DNA from: Kroppenstedtia eburnea
GTDB lineage: Bacteria; Bacillota; Bacilli; Thermoactinomycetales; DSM-45169
DNA length: 64,000 bases
NCBI RefSeq assembly: GCF_013282215.1
Contig: NZ_CP048103.1
Coordinates: 3,472,001 to 3,536,000 of the forward strand
Reading direction: 5' to 3'
Under the pieces are notes generated by a model. The model was not told the DNA's origin. It saw only the letters and a list, made by a program, of their open reading frames with translations, and ran no database searches. How positions within the stretch are numbered: position 1 is the first letter of the stretch; the number at the start of each line of letters is the position of its first letter. The position numbers and the translations under genes are program-made. Below, one piece after another: positions 22,478-31,080 of this stretch.

Positions 22478-22593
22478 GTCAATCCACTCCTTTGCGCGGG
22501 AATCGGCCACGGGGGAATATTCGTACAGTTGACAGCGGTTACACTCCTGTTTGACCACATCATCGGATCGGGCGCGCCTTTTTTCTTATGCCC

Positions 22594-22621
22594 ATTGTAG
22601 CATAAAATGAGTGGTCATTCA
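22594..22621 (-). promoter_or_regulatory. fadF promoter overlapped by FadR-like operator
   Basis: Minus strand: TGAATGACCACTCATTTT (22621-22604) matches the Bacillus FadR consensus TGAATGANTANTCATTCA at all but three defined positions, and TACAAT (22599-22594) is a good -10. The operator would cover the -35 region. Confidence 0.65.
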
Positions 22622-22773
22622 TTCATTTTTTTCTCCGGTTCAAATCACCATGTCTCATGTTACCCGCAAGGGGGAAATATGTCGAGACACTCCGCCGCTG
22701 TGAAGATTTCTTGCATCCCCGATCCCGACCGACTGGGAAAGCATAAACTGACCACACTCGCTGTCTTCCCTTC

Positions 22774-23031
22774 TCAACCGGAAAAAACATCGGGGGGAAA
22801 AGGTGTAGCCAGCCGGCGTAAACAGATGTCACAATCCGGATTACCGCAATTTCCCTCCAACCATTCGTTGCAAACCAGACAACAACAGGCCACATACTCC
22901 TCGGAAAAAACAGCGGGTGCCCCACAATTGGAACAGTGATCCTCAATGATCACCCCGCGGATGGAACGACCTGCATACAGGACCCGCTCCCCTTCCTCAC
23001 GAAGCGGACACCTCTTGTTCCGATCCCACAC
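22774..23031 (-). CDS. Small cysteine-rich zinc-ribbon-like protein
   Basis: 85 residues with CxxC pairs HCSNCGAP and CLVCNEW and a third cluster CGNPDCDIC, suggesting one or two structural zinc sites. The GTG start at 23031 is chosen because AAGGAGGGAG stands just upstream; the longer frame to 23103 has no site. Function not recognised. Monocistronic by position between fadF and the parM-like pair. Confidence 0.6.
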   Translation of the reverse strand: MWDRNKRCPLREEGERVLYAGRSIRGVIIEDHCSNCGAPAVFSEEYVACCCLVCNEWLEGNCGNPDCDICLRRLATPFPPDVFSG

Positions 23032-23269
23032 AACACTCCCTCCTTTTTCACCTCCGATTCCTCCGGTAAAGATTTTCTGAAAAAACAGATACACGATCAA
23101 CATTTTTTACCTGATTCCATTGTACAGAATATTGTCTGGGTTCGGAAATAACAAATTTCACCTGAGTTGTTATCTCATCCCGGACACAACTCCCTCACTC
23201 TCCATTTCAATTATTGACCCGCTTTTCAGCCCCGACCCTTTCCGAGGCAGTGGATGGTTCCTTCGTCAT

Positions 23270-23294
23270 AAAAAAGACCGCTGCTTGCGCGGTC
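23270..23294 (-). terminator. Terminator of the ParM/ParR-like operon
   Basis: Minus strand GACCGC-GCAAGCA-GCGGTC followed by six T. The stop codon TAG of the upstream gene overlaps the base of the stem. Confidence 0.85.
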
Positions 23295-23626
23295 TAAAAG
23301 TCAACGGGCATTCCACCGAAGAGTGGTTTATTGGAGGTTGATGTGACCGGGGATGAGGGGGAGGCGGATTCCAATGCGGATGGGGCCGCCCTTTGTCCAT
23401 TTTCTCTCGGAACGGTACCGGAAGAGGTGGAAAATGCCGATTGGGCAAGGGGTCCTCCCGCATTTCCACCCCCCGTCAGATGGGCAAACAGCAGATGTTT
23501 GACCAACCCGCTGAAGTTCACATCCCGCCGGTCGATATATTCCAACATCATCCGTTGGGTACGATCCCGGGGATTAAAACTGACCAAGCGATGAACCCGG
23601 TTTTTCCCCTCATATGGATCAGGCAT
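23294..23626 (-). CDS. ParR-like small partner of the actin-like protein
   Basis: 110 residues. The N-terminal half (RTQRMMLEYIDRRDVNFSGL, then VKHLLFAHL) looks like a short ribbon-helix-helix DNA-binding region. The C-terminal half is low-complexity Ser/Pro/Ala/Gly. The ATG at 23626 overlaps the ParM-like stop (ATGCCTGA) and follows GGAAGGAG, so the two are translationally coupled. The position downstream of a ParM-type gene is that of ParR. Assignment rests on context and is not certain. Confidence 0.6.
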   Translation of the reverse strand: MPDPYEGKNRVHRLVSFNPRDRTQRMMLEYIDRRDVNFSGLVKHLLFAHLTGGGNAGGPLAQSAFSTSSGTVPRENGQRAAPSALESASPSSPVTSTSNKPLFGGMPVDF

Positions 23627-24425
23627 TGATGAGGCTCCTTCCCACGGCATAAAAGCCTTCCACATTGGCAAACATCGGCTCTTCCGCGGCATAGGCGAAT
23701 CCGAACCCGATTCTTTTCAAGGGTTCCTCAAGAGGTGCGGCATTTCCCCCGATGATCTTCACCCGGTCCGAGGGATTCCAGGACTTCCCCACTTCGGAGA
23801 CGATTTGGCCCGCCATCACATCCGCATCGGCTCCACGCACACTGTCCCACCCCAATGGAATCGTGCCGGACTCCCTCCCGATATACGTACCGTCCTGGAA
23901 AGTGGCGTAGTTGGTGGTGCGGGCACCGGGGTCGAGGATCCGGATTGTTCCCGGTTCCGGTTTGGCAAAAAAACTGGAGGCGCATTCAAGGGCAAGGCCC
24001 ACTTTTTCAATGGTAATCTCCCGGTGGATGCCGTTGACGGTGAGATCGTGTTTCCCTTCCAGCAATCGTTTCACGCCCGCACGTTCCTTCTCATCGGTAT
24101 ACAGGTTGATCGGCAGCCCGGTCATCACTTGGCAGCTTCCCGCGATTCCCGATTTGAACACTGCCACCAGAACTTCCAATAACGTCTGCTCATGAACCTT
24201 CGATTCGGTCATCAGACGTTGGGGATAACCTTCCCGTTGAGCCAGTTCCCCGATGAAATAGGCTTTGCCCCTGTACCAGACTTCCAAATCCTCCTCCAGA
24301 GACTCGCGATGACCTTCAATCGCCTTACTGACGGCACTGGGAAACCAAAAGGTTCCTCCTTCTTCCTTGTATTTCACTTTTGTGCCGTGACGACCGGCAT
24401 CCACTGCCACCAACTGGGAAGACAT
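23619..24425 (-). CDS. ParM/StbA-type actin-like protein
   Basis: 268 residues of the plasmid-segregation actin superfamily: phosphate 1 loop VAVDAGRHGTKVKY at residue 5, a central MTGLPINLYTD, phosphate 2 loop LDPGARTTNYATF near residue 170, and adenosine motif IIGGNAAPLEEPL near 230. ParM-like proteins form ATP-driven filaments. The ATG at 24425 follows GAGGAG; the frame runs upstream without a site. It is somewhat shorter than R1 ParM. It lies among housekeeping and catabolic genes with no replication gene near, so this is a chromosomal cassette or a plasmid/phage relic. Confidence 0.8.
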   Translation of the reverse strand: MSSQLVAVDAGRHGTKVKYKEEGGTFWFPSAVSKAIEGHRESLEEDLEVWYRGKAYFIGELAQREGYPQRLMTESKVHEQTLLEVLVAVFKSGIAGSCQVMTGLPINLYTDEKERAGVKRLLEGKHDLTVNGIHREITIEKVGLALECASSFFAKPEPGTIRILDPGARTTNYATFQDGTYIGRESGTIPLGWDSVRGADADVMAGQIVSEVGKSWNPSDRVKIIGGNAAPLEEPLKRIGFGFAYAAEEPMFANVEGFYAVGRSLINA

Positions 24426-24462
24426 GAATCGACCACTCCTCAATATGTAATCATGTGAATTA

Positions 24463-24528
24463 TACATTTGTATATACAATTGAAAACTCAAAGGGATATT
24501 GTATATACAATCGATTATACAATATCCC
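24463..24528. repeat. Centromere/operator-like palindromes upstream of the ParM-like gene
   Basis: Two identical 12-bp palindromes TTGTATATACAA (24468-24479 and 24499-24510) spaced 31 bp apart, about three helical turns. The second sits in a larger inverted repeat GGGATATTGTAT ... ATACAATATCCC (24493-24528). In parMRC systems the parC centromere is an array of ParR sites overlapping the promoter, just as here. Confidence 0.6.
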
Positions 24529-24562
24529 AGGGATCTTAGTCGACTGATTTTTGCAATATCGA

Positions 24563-24626
24563 TTCCTCCCGGAAGTGTTATGAAAAACACCGTCAAAGAA
24601 CCCACTGAACAACACTTCCGGAGGGA
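24563..24626. repeat. Inverted repeat between kamE and the ParM-like operon
   Basis: Left arm CCTCCCGGAAGTGTT and right arm AACACTTCCGGAGGG separated by about 33 bp. There is no T-run on either side. Could be an operator, a relic of a small element, or an RNA stem. Confidence 0.5.
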
Positions 24627-24636
24627 GATACCGGAC

Positions 24637-24666
24637 AAAAGAAAAAGGCCGCCATACCGGCGGTCT
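24637..24666 (-). terminator. Terminator of the kdd-kam operon
   Basis: Minus strand GACCGCC-GGTAT-GGCGGCC followed by TTTTTCTTTTG, 25 bp after the kamE stop. Confidence 0.85.
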
Positions 24667-24690
24667 GTATTTACACGGGAATCCCACCGA

Positions 24691-25446
24691 TCAGCGGTCG
24701 GTTCCCTGCTGTCTCCGCACCAATTCCTGAACGATGAAGGAGGCGACGTCGGGGGCGAGGGAGCCCGGTCCAAACCCGGCATCATAGCCCAGCTCCAGGG
24801 CCATCTCATGGTTGATGCGGGGGCCGCCGCAGATGAGGATCAATTTCTCCCGCAGACCTTCTGCTTCGGCCAGTTCCACCAACTGGGTCAGGTTGGCGAT
24901 ATGGATCCCTTTCTGGGTCACCACTTGGGAGACGAGAATGGCATCCGCATTCAATTCCATCGCCTGGACCAGCATCTCCTCATTGGGCACCTGACTGCCC
25001 AGGTTGTAGGCGTCGATTTCGGGGTAACGCTCCAATCCATATTCCCCGTCATATCCCTTCATATTCATGATGGCATCGATCCCGACCGTATGGGCGTCAG
25101 TGCCGGTGCAAGCACCGATCACCACCACTTTACGCCCGATCCGCTCCCGGATCCATTCATTGATCTGATAGAAATCCATCCGGTCGGATTTCACTTTGGG
25201 AACGCGGATCCGGGTGAAATCCACCTGATGGATGCATTTTCCGTAGACGATAAACCAGGTGTACCCTTCCCCCAAGTCGGCCATGTGATACACCTGGGGC
25301 TCCTCCATCCCCATTTGGGCCACCAGCTGCCGGGCCGCTTCCCGGGCTTCCTCGCCACAGGGCACCGGGAGGGAGAAACTGAGTTGCACGGCTCCATCAT
25401 CCATGGTATCCCCATAGGGTTTAATCCGTCTCAAGTCCACAGCCAT
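24691..25446 (-). CDS. kamE: Lysine 5,6-aminomutase beta subunit (cobalamin- and PLP-binding)
   Basis: With KamD moves the terminal amino group of beta-lysine to C5. 251 residues. DAHTVG contains His119, the cobalt ligand (DxHxxG motif), and Lys130 in MNMKGYDG is 11 residues later, the same spacing as His133/Lys144 of the clostridial enzyme, so it should carry PLP. GGAGGAACAGG precedes the ATG at 25446, which overlaps the kamD end by 26 bp. Confidence 0.93.
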   Translation of the reverse strand: MAVDLRRIKPYGDTMDDGAVQLSFSLPVPCGEEAREAARQLVAQMGMEEPQVYHMADLGEGYTWFIVYGKCIHQVDFTRIRVPKVKSDRMDFYQINEWIRERIGRKVVVIGACTGTDAHTVGIDAIMNMKGYDGEYGLERYPEIDAYNLGSQVPNEEMLVQAMELNADAILVSQVVTQKGIHIANLTQLVELAEAEGLREKLILICGGPRINHEMALELGYDAGFGPGSLAPDVASFIVQELVRRQQGTDR

Positions 25447-27028
25447 GTGCCTGTTCCTCCTCCCGTCGGGGAAGCCCGACCCGTTTTCTCAGTTCGGTCT
25501 CCAAGGGGTTATAATAATCCTGCCCTTTCTCCAGCACACCGGAGAGGCCTTTGCCTCCGGTCCGGCTCCGTTTCACATCTGCCAGCATTCCCCGTTCCAA
25601 AGCGGTGAACAGGCCGATCTTTTCCACATCCTCCAACATGGCAACCGCCCGGTTCAGCACCTCCTGCGCTCTCTGTTCCATCCGTCCTCCGGGTCGGAAC
25701 ATGATTTCCTCCCCCAAATGGCGGGCATTGTTGAAAATATATTGTGCATTTTCGATCGCCAGTTTCCGGTCATGGATGTGAGGGGTGTGCATCGCTTCCG
25801 TCATCATCCCGAGGAGCTGCACACCTTGGCCGGTCATGATGCTGACCAGGTTGAACATCGCATCCTGAAGATGTCCTTTAAATATATTTCCGGTCATGTG
25901 CTTGGTCGGAGGCATGTATTTCAGCGGAGCCTCGGGGAAGATCTGGCGTGCCATCTGGGCCTGGGCCAGCTCCAATAAAAACCCGTCCTCCAGATCCGGA
26001 TTGATCTCAAAGGCGTGGCCCAGTCCCATCTGTTCTGGCGGGAGACCGGAGCGAAGAGCGAACTGCTCATTGATGAATTGGGAAGCGAGCACGGTATGTG
26101 CCGCTTCCACGGCATCGGCGGTGGTGAGATAGTTATCTTCCCCGGTATTGATCATGATCCCGGCATATCCGTTGATCATGCGGGAGAAGGCCTGGTCGAT
26201 CAAGGTCCGTTGCATATTGATATCCCGAAACAGGATCCCGTAGAGGGCATCATTGAGCATCACATCCAGTCGTTCCATGGCCCCCATCGCGGCGATTTCC
26301 GGCATGCAGAGGCCCGAACAGTAGTTGCAGAGACGGATGTACCGTCCCTCCTCTTCCCCCACTTCATCCAGCCCTTTGCGCATCAACCGGAAATTTTCCT
26401 GGGTGGCATAGGTTCCGCCGAATCCTTCCCGGGTGGCGCCAAAGGGAACATAATCGATCAAGCTCTGGCCCGTGCTCCGGATGACGGCCACGATATCCGC
26501 TCCCTGACGGGCGGCTGATTTTCCCTGAATCACATCTTCATATATATCCCCCGTGGCCACGATTACATAGAGATAGGGCTTCCTCCCTTCCCCCCATCGT
26601 CGGATCCGGTCTTCCCGCTCTTTCCGGTTGGCGGCGATCCGGTTCAATCCCGCCACAGCCAATCGGTTCCCTTCCCGGCGGAGGGTTTCCCCGTCGGAAC
26701 GGGAAACCGATGTCAGGTCCAGGGAACCCGATGCCACCCGTTCTGCCACCTGTTGCGGTGTGAGCCCGTATTGGACTCCGGCATTCACCGTCCAAAAGGC
26801 CGCTCCCTTTTCCAACTCCCCTTTTTGCAACAGGTGATCCACCACCACATTGGGCAGGGGAACCCCCTCGGAGTCCACCCCGTCCACCCCCATCAACCGC
26901 AGGACGGTCCGTTCCACCGCCACCGTCGTCCGCTTTGCGATAAATGAATCCAGATCGGTGGCAATCCGGGTCGCTGCAGTGCGGGCCCGGGCAATTTGCG
27001 CCGGATCCAATCGCAATTTGTCTCTCAT
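25421..27028 (-). CDS. kamD: Lysine 5,6-aminomutase alpha subunit
   Basis: 535-residue catalytic barrel subunit of the adenosylcobalamin/PLP-dependent aminomutase. It shows the family's long helical N-terminus (KLRLDPAQIARARTAATRI), then VDYV-like loops, RLCNYCSGLCMPEIAAMGA and the NTGEDNYLTTADAVEAAHT region. It overlaps kamC by 4 bp upstream and kamE downstream, which fits equal expression of the two subunits. Confidence 0.93.
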   Translation of the reverse strand: MRDKLRLDPAQIARARTAATRIATDLDSFIAKRTTVAVERTVLRLMGVDGVDSEGVPLPNVVVDHLLQKGELEKGAAFWTVNAGVQYGLTPQQVAERVASGSLDLTSVSRSDGETLRREGNRLAVAGLNRIAANRKEREDRIRRWGEGRKPYLYVIVATGDIYEDVIQGKSAARQGADIVAVIRSTGQSLIDYVPFGATREGFGGTYATQENFRLMRKGLDEVGEEEGRYIRLCNYCSGLCMPEIAAMGAMERLDVMLNDALYGILFRDINMQRTLIDQAFSRMINGYAGIMINTGEDNYLTTADAVEAAHTVLASQFINEQFALRSGLPPEQMGLGHAFEINPDLEDGFLLELAQAQMARQIFPEAPLKYMPPTKHMTGNIFKGHLQDAMFNLVSIMTGQGVQLLGMMTEAMHTPHIHDRKLAIENAQYIFNNARHLGEEIMFRPGGRMEQRAQEVLNRAVAMLEDVEKIGLFTALERGMLADVKRSRTGGKGLSGVLEKGQDYYNPLETELRKRVGLPRREEEQAHGCGLETD

Positions 27029-28677
27029 TCTTCAACCCCCTTGCTCTCCGTTGCTTCTTCATCTTCTGTCGCGGTTTGTCCGAGACGACGATGTGCATCC
27101 TGCAAAATCACGCGGGGAAGTCCCAACAGGCGGGCGATGGTGAGTGCATCCCTGGGCACGGGTTCCCCGGCCCAGGGAGTGAGCCGGTAATCCATCCCCT
27201 CTGCCAGGCTCCGTTCCCCCAGTCCACGCGGAACCGGGGAGGATGAGGTGCGTAAATCCCGGGACAGGCCCATCACCCGGTAAACCCTCGCCTCCCGGAT
27301 CTCAAGCACCTCCCGAAAGTGAGTCACCTGCAGCGAACGGTTGCCGCATCTTGCCAAGTGACTGGTGAGAGCCGCTGACAGAGCCGCCCCCTCCACCGGG
27401 TTGGTGCCCCGGCCCACCTCATCGGTCAACAGCAGCCCTCCTTCCGGTAGGGAGAAGATGTCGGCAATCCGGCGCACCTCCGCTCCGAAGGTGCTGAGCC
27501 CGAACCGGGGATCCTGGCCATCCCCGATCACTCCGACCAGCCAGGGTGCCAGGGGCATGGAGCAACGACGGGCCGGCACCCGAAATCCGTATTGCCCCAG
27601 GGCGGCGATCAGGCCCACCGTGGTGAGGGCCACCGTTTTCCCGCCCATATTGGGACCGATGATCACCGTGGCCCCCCGGCCCACCTCCACATCCACCGGT
27701 GTGAAGGTTCTCCCCTGCAGCTCCAGGGTGTCGGCCACCAGGGGATGAATCCCCCCTTCGATCCGGTAGGACTCCCCGGGAAGGGGGCGGGTGCCGCCCC
27801 ATTCTTCCGCCGCCCGCATCCGTGCCCACTGCAGGTCCAGATGTGCCATCTCTTCCACGGCCACCGCAAGGAAGGGGAGTTTGGGCTGAAAAGAGGCGAC
27901 GAGGCGGGTCAAAATCTCCCGCTCCACCGCCTCCAATTCTTCCCTGACCCGGTCCAGCCGACATATCGCTTCTGTCTCCTCCTGCGTGGGAGAGGGGCCG
28001 CAGATCACCTCAAAGGGGGTCTCCCGCACCTGGAGCACCCGTGGATCTTCCATCATCTGCTTCAGGACGGGGGAGTGACGGTCCACCACCCATTCCCCCT
28101 CCCGGTTTCGCCGCAGCGAATAATCTTTCTCCACCGCCGCTGCCGCCCGTTCCCCGGCTTCCGCCGCCCGTCGCTCTTCTTCATCGCGACGGGACTGAAG
28201 CGGGCCCAGCCGGGGATCCAAAGCCGGGGTCAGCGCAAAAGCGGCGGAAGGGTGTGGACCGGGATCGAGCAAGGCGATCCCCTCCCTCCACTCCTCTTTC
28301 CGGGTCCGAAACCGGAAATCAGGTGCCGCCTCCGGGATCATCTCCCGCAACAACCTGCCTTGCCACAAAAACTGCTTCAGCCTGAACCAATCGGACACCT
28401 GCGGAATCTCCCCCCGTTCCAACATCCGAAGGACGGCAGTGGGGTCCGGCAACCGCTTCAGACGCTTCTCCACCTGAAGCCCCCACTCTTCCCGGGAATT
28501 CCGGGCGGCCCACAACCCTTCCTGTTCCGCCAGCGACCGCTGCCACTCCTTCTCCTCCCCCGGCATAAAAGGAGACAGCGTCTCTTTGGCACGCTGCCCC
28601 ATCGGAGTCCGGGGCTGAAAACGGGACCAAATCTCATGCCAGCGGAGGGCCCGCCGGGTGGTTTCATCCATCCACAC
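27025..28677 (-). CDS. kamC: Lysine 5,6-aminomutase reactivase, MutS-like ATPase
   Basis: 550 residues with a MutS-family ATPase domain in the C-terminal half: Walker A IIGPNMGGKTVAL, Walker B LLLTDEVGRGTNPVEG, and a helical lever-like N-terminal part. It lacks the mismatch-recognition domain of true MutS. Known KamB-KamC pairs restore inactivated 5,6-aminomutase by exchanging damaged cobalamin; position between kamB and kamD supports this over a DNA-repair role. Confidence 0.85.
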   Translation of the reverse strand: MWMDETTRRALRWHEIWSRFQPRTPMGQRAKETLSPFMPGEEKEWQRSLAEQEGLWAARNSREEWGLQVEKRLKRLPDPTAVLRMLERGEIPQVSDWFRLKQFLWQGRLLREMIPEAAPDFRFRTRKEEWREGIALLDPGPHPSAAFALTPALDPRLGPLQSRRDEEERRAAEAGERAAAAVEKDYSLRRNREGEWVVDRHSPVLKQMMEDPRVLQVRETPFEVICGPSPTQEETEAICRLDRVREELEAVEREILTRLVASFQPKLPFLAVAVEEMAHLDLQWARMRAAEEWGGTRPLPGESYRIEGGIHPLVADTLELQGRTFTPVDVEVGRGATVIIGPNMGGKTVALTTVGLIAALGQYGFRVPARRCSMPLAPWLVGVIGDGQDPRFGLSTFGAEVRRIADIFSLPEGGLLLTDEVGRGTNPVEGAALSAALTSHLARCGNRSLQVTHFREVLEIREARVYRVMGLSRDLRTSSSPVPRGLGERSLAEGMDYRLTPWAGEPVPRDALTIARLLGLPRVILQDAHRRLGQTATEDEEATESKGVEE

Positions 28678-28690
28678 TTTTCATCCCCCG

Positions 28691-29728
28691 CTATTCCTTG
28701 AATATCTCCATCCGTGAATCCCGAACCGCATCAAAGACGGGAATCGGTTCACAGATCCGGGCCACTTGTGCTCTCATCCCCGCCGGATCGAAGGCATACC
28801 CGTCGGGGGAAACCGGGTTGATGGCAACAGCGGCCAACCGGATTCCTTTCAAATAGGAAAGATGGCCCCCCTGCCGGTAAAACTTGCGCAGTGTGGACAG
28901 GGAGACAAAACAACGGGTGGGGTCCGTCACCGTCAAAGAGAGCGGGGAGCCCAGACTCAGCAAAAATTCCAACCCCCGGTCCGTCAGTGAGCCGGGCAAG
29001 GCCAATCCCGCCCACTTCTTCCCGACAAGGGCTTCCCGCACCGACTCCTCCAACAACAGGGAAGTGGCGGGCAACACCTCGGTGTCTCCTTCCCGCACCC
29101 CCACCAGACGGTTGCCCGCCTTGGCCATCTCGGCAGCGGATCGGGCCAGCGGGTCCTTCACCTCGGGGAGAGTGAGGATGCGGATCGTCTCTTCCGTCCG
29201 TTGCAGAATCTGATCCAATGACCGCCCCATGGCGGCGCCGACGACGCAGACGGTGGCATCTGTCACCCAGGGATTGGCCGCCGCCTTCCGATCATAAGCC
29301 CCGTCCACCCAAACCATCCCCGCTCCCAAGCCGCTCAGACGGCTCACCATCTTCCGTACCCCGTCGGTCCGGGTCACCCCTGCCAGTTTGACCTTTGTCC
29401 GGCGACGGGCGCGGGCTAGGGTGACGGGACCCAGGGGGGATGGAAGGGGAGTGGACTCCAGGAGCTCCCAATCCCCGCCCCGGACGTCCAGCAGGGAAGC
29501 CGCTGTCGCAACCAATCCCCCCGCCGGAATCCAAACGGGAGGCTTCTCCCGCAGGCTCCAGACATCCCGCTCCTCCCCGTCCACTCCGACACTGACGAAG
29601 CCGGGGAGCAACCCCTTCTCCTCACCCTCTTTGGCCAGGGTGTTCAGCACCGTCGTCTTGCCAGCATTCTTGGACAGGCCGACGACGGACAGAGAGCGGA
29701 CCCCCTCCGCTGCCAATCGCTCCAACAT
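28691..29728 (-). CDS. kamB: Lysine 5,6-aminomutase reactivase subunit
   Basis: 345 residues with an N-terminal P-loop VVGLSKNAGKTTVLN. The rest resembles no common enzyme. It is the usual companion of the MutS-like KamC in lysine-fermentation operons, lying 13 bp upstream of kamC and 5 bp downstream of kamA. The functional call rests mainly on this conserved neighbourhood. Confidence 0.82.
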   Translation of the reverse strand: MLERLAAEGVRSLSVVGLSKNAGKTTVLNTLAKEGEEKGLLPGFVSVGVDGEERDVWSLREKPPVWIPAGGLVATAASLLDVRGGDWELLESTPLPSPLGPVTLARARRRTKVKLAGVTRTDGVRKMVSRLSGLGAGMVWVDGAYDRKAAANPWVTDATVCVVGAAMGRSLDQILQRTEETIRILTLPEVKDPLARSAAEMAKAGNRLVGVREGDTEVLPATSLLLEESVREALVGKKWAGLALPGSLTDRGLEFLLSLGSPLSLTVTDPTRCFVSLSTLRKFYRQGGHLSYLKGIRLAAVAINPVSPDGYAFDPAGMRAQVARICEPIPVFDAVRDSRMEIFKE

Positions 29729-29733
29729 CGGGT

Positions 29734-31041
29734 TCAGGCCTTGGTTGCGGGAGACTTTTTCGGGACTTTTTTCTTCTTCCTTTCAAAGTCCCCGCGGCGC
29801 TCTTCCCGGCTCAGCACCTTGGGCTCCAGGTTGATCCTCTCATCCGCCATCAAGGAGGTGATGCCGACATTTTTCCCGGCGTTGGCCCGGCAGAACTCAC
29901 AGTTTTCCGCATCGTGCTCTTTGTAGTTCCGGGGTTCGGGATAGGAGGTGATCACCCCTTCAAAGTTTCGCAGGACGGTCTTTTGTGAGCTTTGGGAGAT
30001 CACATAGTTGGGCGCCACCGGGATCTTGCCGCCGCCGCCGGGAGCATCCACCACAAAGGTGGGCACCGCATAGCCCGAGGTGTGACCGCGCAGGTATTCC
30101 ATGATCTCCAACCCTTTGGAGACCGGGGCGCGGAAATGACCGATCCCTTCGGACAAGTCGCACTGATAGATATAGTAGGGACGGACCCGGATCTTCACCA
30201 GCTCATGGTTCAGCTTCTTCATGATGTGGGGACAGTCGTTGATCCCCGCCAAGATGACGGCTTGGTTGCCCAGAGGGACACCTGCGTCGGCCAGCATTTC
30301 ACAGGCCCGCTTCGCTTCCGGTGTGATCTCCTTCGGGTGGTTGAAGTGGGTGTTGAGCCAGACCGGGTGATACTTTTTCAGGATATTGCACAGATCCTCG
30401 GTGATCCGCTGGGGAAAGACCACCGGAGCCCGGGTTCCGATCCGGATGATCTCCACATGGGGAATCTCCCGCAGGTTTTTCAACAGGTACTCGATAATCC
30501 GGTCATTGACCAACAGGCCGTCTCCGCCGGAGAGAAGCACATCCCGCACCTGCGGATTGCTCCGGATGTAGTCGATACAGGCGTCCATCTGCTTTTTGGG
30601 CACGCCCATCCCGATCTGGCCGGAGAAACGGCGACGGGTGCAGTAACGGCAATACATGGAGCACTGGTTGGTGATCAGGAAGAGAACACGGTCCGGATAG
30701 CGATGGGTCAGGCCCGGCACCGGGGAATCGGTGTCTTCCAGCAAGGGGTCTTCCATATCGTATTTCGTCTGCTCCAGTTCCGTGGAGAGGGGGACGGACT
30801 GCATCCGGATCGGGCAGCTCGGATCCTCCGTATCCATCTGCAAGGCATAGTAGGGGGTGATGTTGAGCGGAATCGTCTGATGGGAAATACCGACGCCTCC
30901 CACCTCGTTCTCCTTCAGGTTGATCACTTGTTTCAGATCATCCAGCTTGCGGATGGTGTGGGTCAATTGCCACAGCCAATCGTTCCACTGCTCTTCGGTC
31001 ACATCTTTCCACAACTCCACTTCCCGCCAATCCCGCGCCAT
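29734..31041 (-). CDS. kamA: L-lysine 2,3-aminomutase (radical SAM)
   Basis: Converts L-lysine to L-beta-lysine with a 4Fe-4S cluster, SAM and PLP. 435 residues. Cluster cysteines Cys127, Cys131 and Cys134 in NQCSMYCRYCTRRRFSG; SAM-binding SGGDGLL; PLP lysine Lys339 in VDAPGGGGKIP; a C-terminal CEFC pair near 380 as in zinc-binding clostridial enzymes; then a basic Lys-rich tail. Context in the kam operon rules out the arginine or glutamate variants as the best call. Confidence 0.95.
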   Translation of the reverse strand: MARDWREVELWKDVTEEQWNDWLWQLTHTIRKLDDLKQVINLKENEVGGVGISHQTIPLNITPYYALQMDTEDPSCPIRMQSVPLSTELEQTKYDMEDPLLEDTDSPVPGLTHRYPDRVLFLITNQCSMYCRYCTRRRFSGQIGMGVPKKQMDACIDYIRSNPQVRDVLLSGGDGLLVNDRIIEYLLKNLREIPHVEIIRIGTRAPVVFPQRITEDLCNILKKYHPVWLNTHFNHPKEITPEAKRACEMLADAGVPLGNQAVILAGINDCPHIMKKLNHELVKIRVRPYYIYQCDLSEGIGHFRAPVSKGLEIMEYLRGHTSGYAVPTFVVDAPGGGGKIPVAPNYVISQSSQKTVLRNFEGVITSYPEPRNYKEHDAENCEFCRANAGKNVGITSLMADERINLEPKVLSREERRGDFERKKKKVPKKSPATKA

Positions 31042-31080
31042 ACAGATCCCTTCTTTCCGTTATAGATTTGGGTGATCATT

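Noticed and set aside
24426-24809. Extended N-terminus of the ParM-like protein up to 24809
   Set aside because: The extension runs through the palindromic region and kamE terminator, has no ribosome site, and the actin fold begins right after the ATG at 24425.
27025-28677. MutS2-type DNA repair protein
   Set aside because: It lacks the Smr and recognition domains and sits in the kam operon with 4-bp overlap to kamD, which fits the KamC reactivase better.
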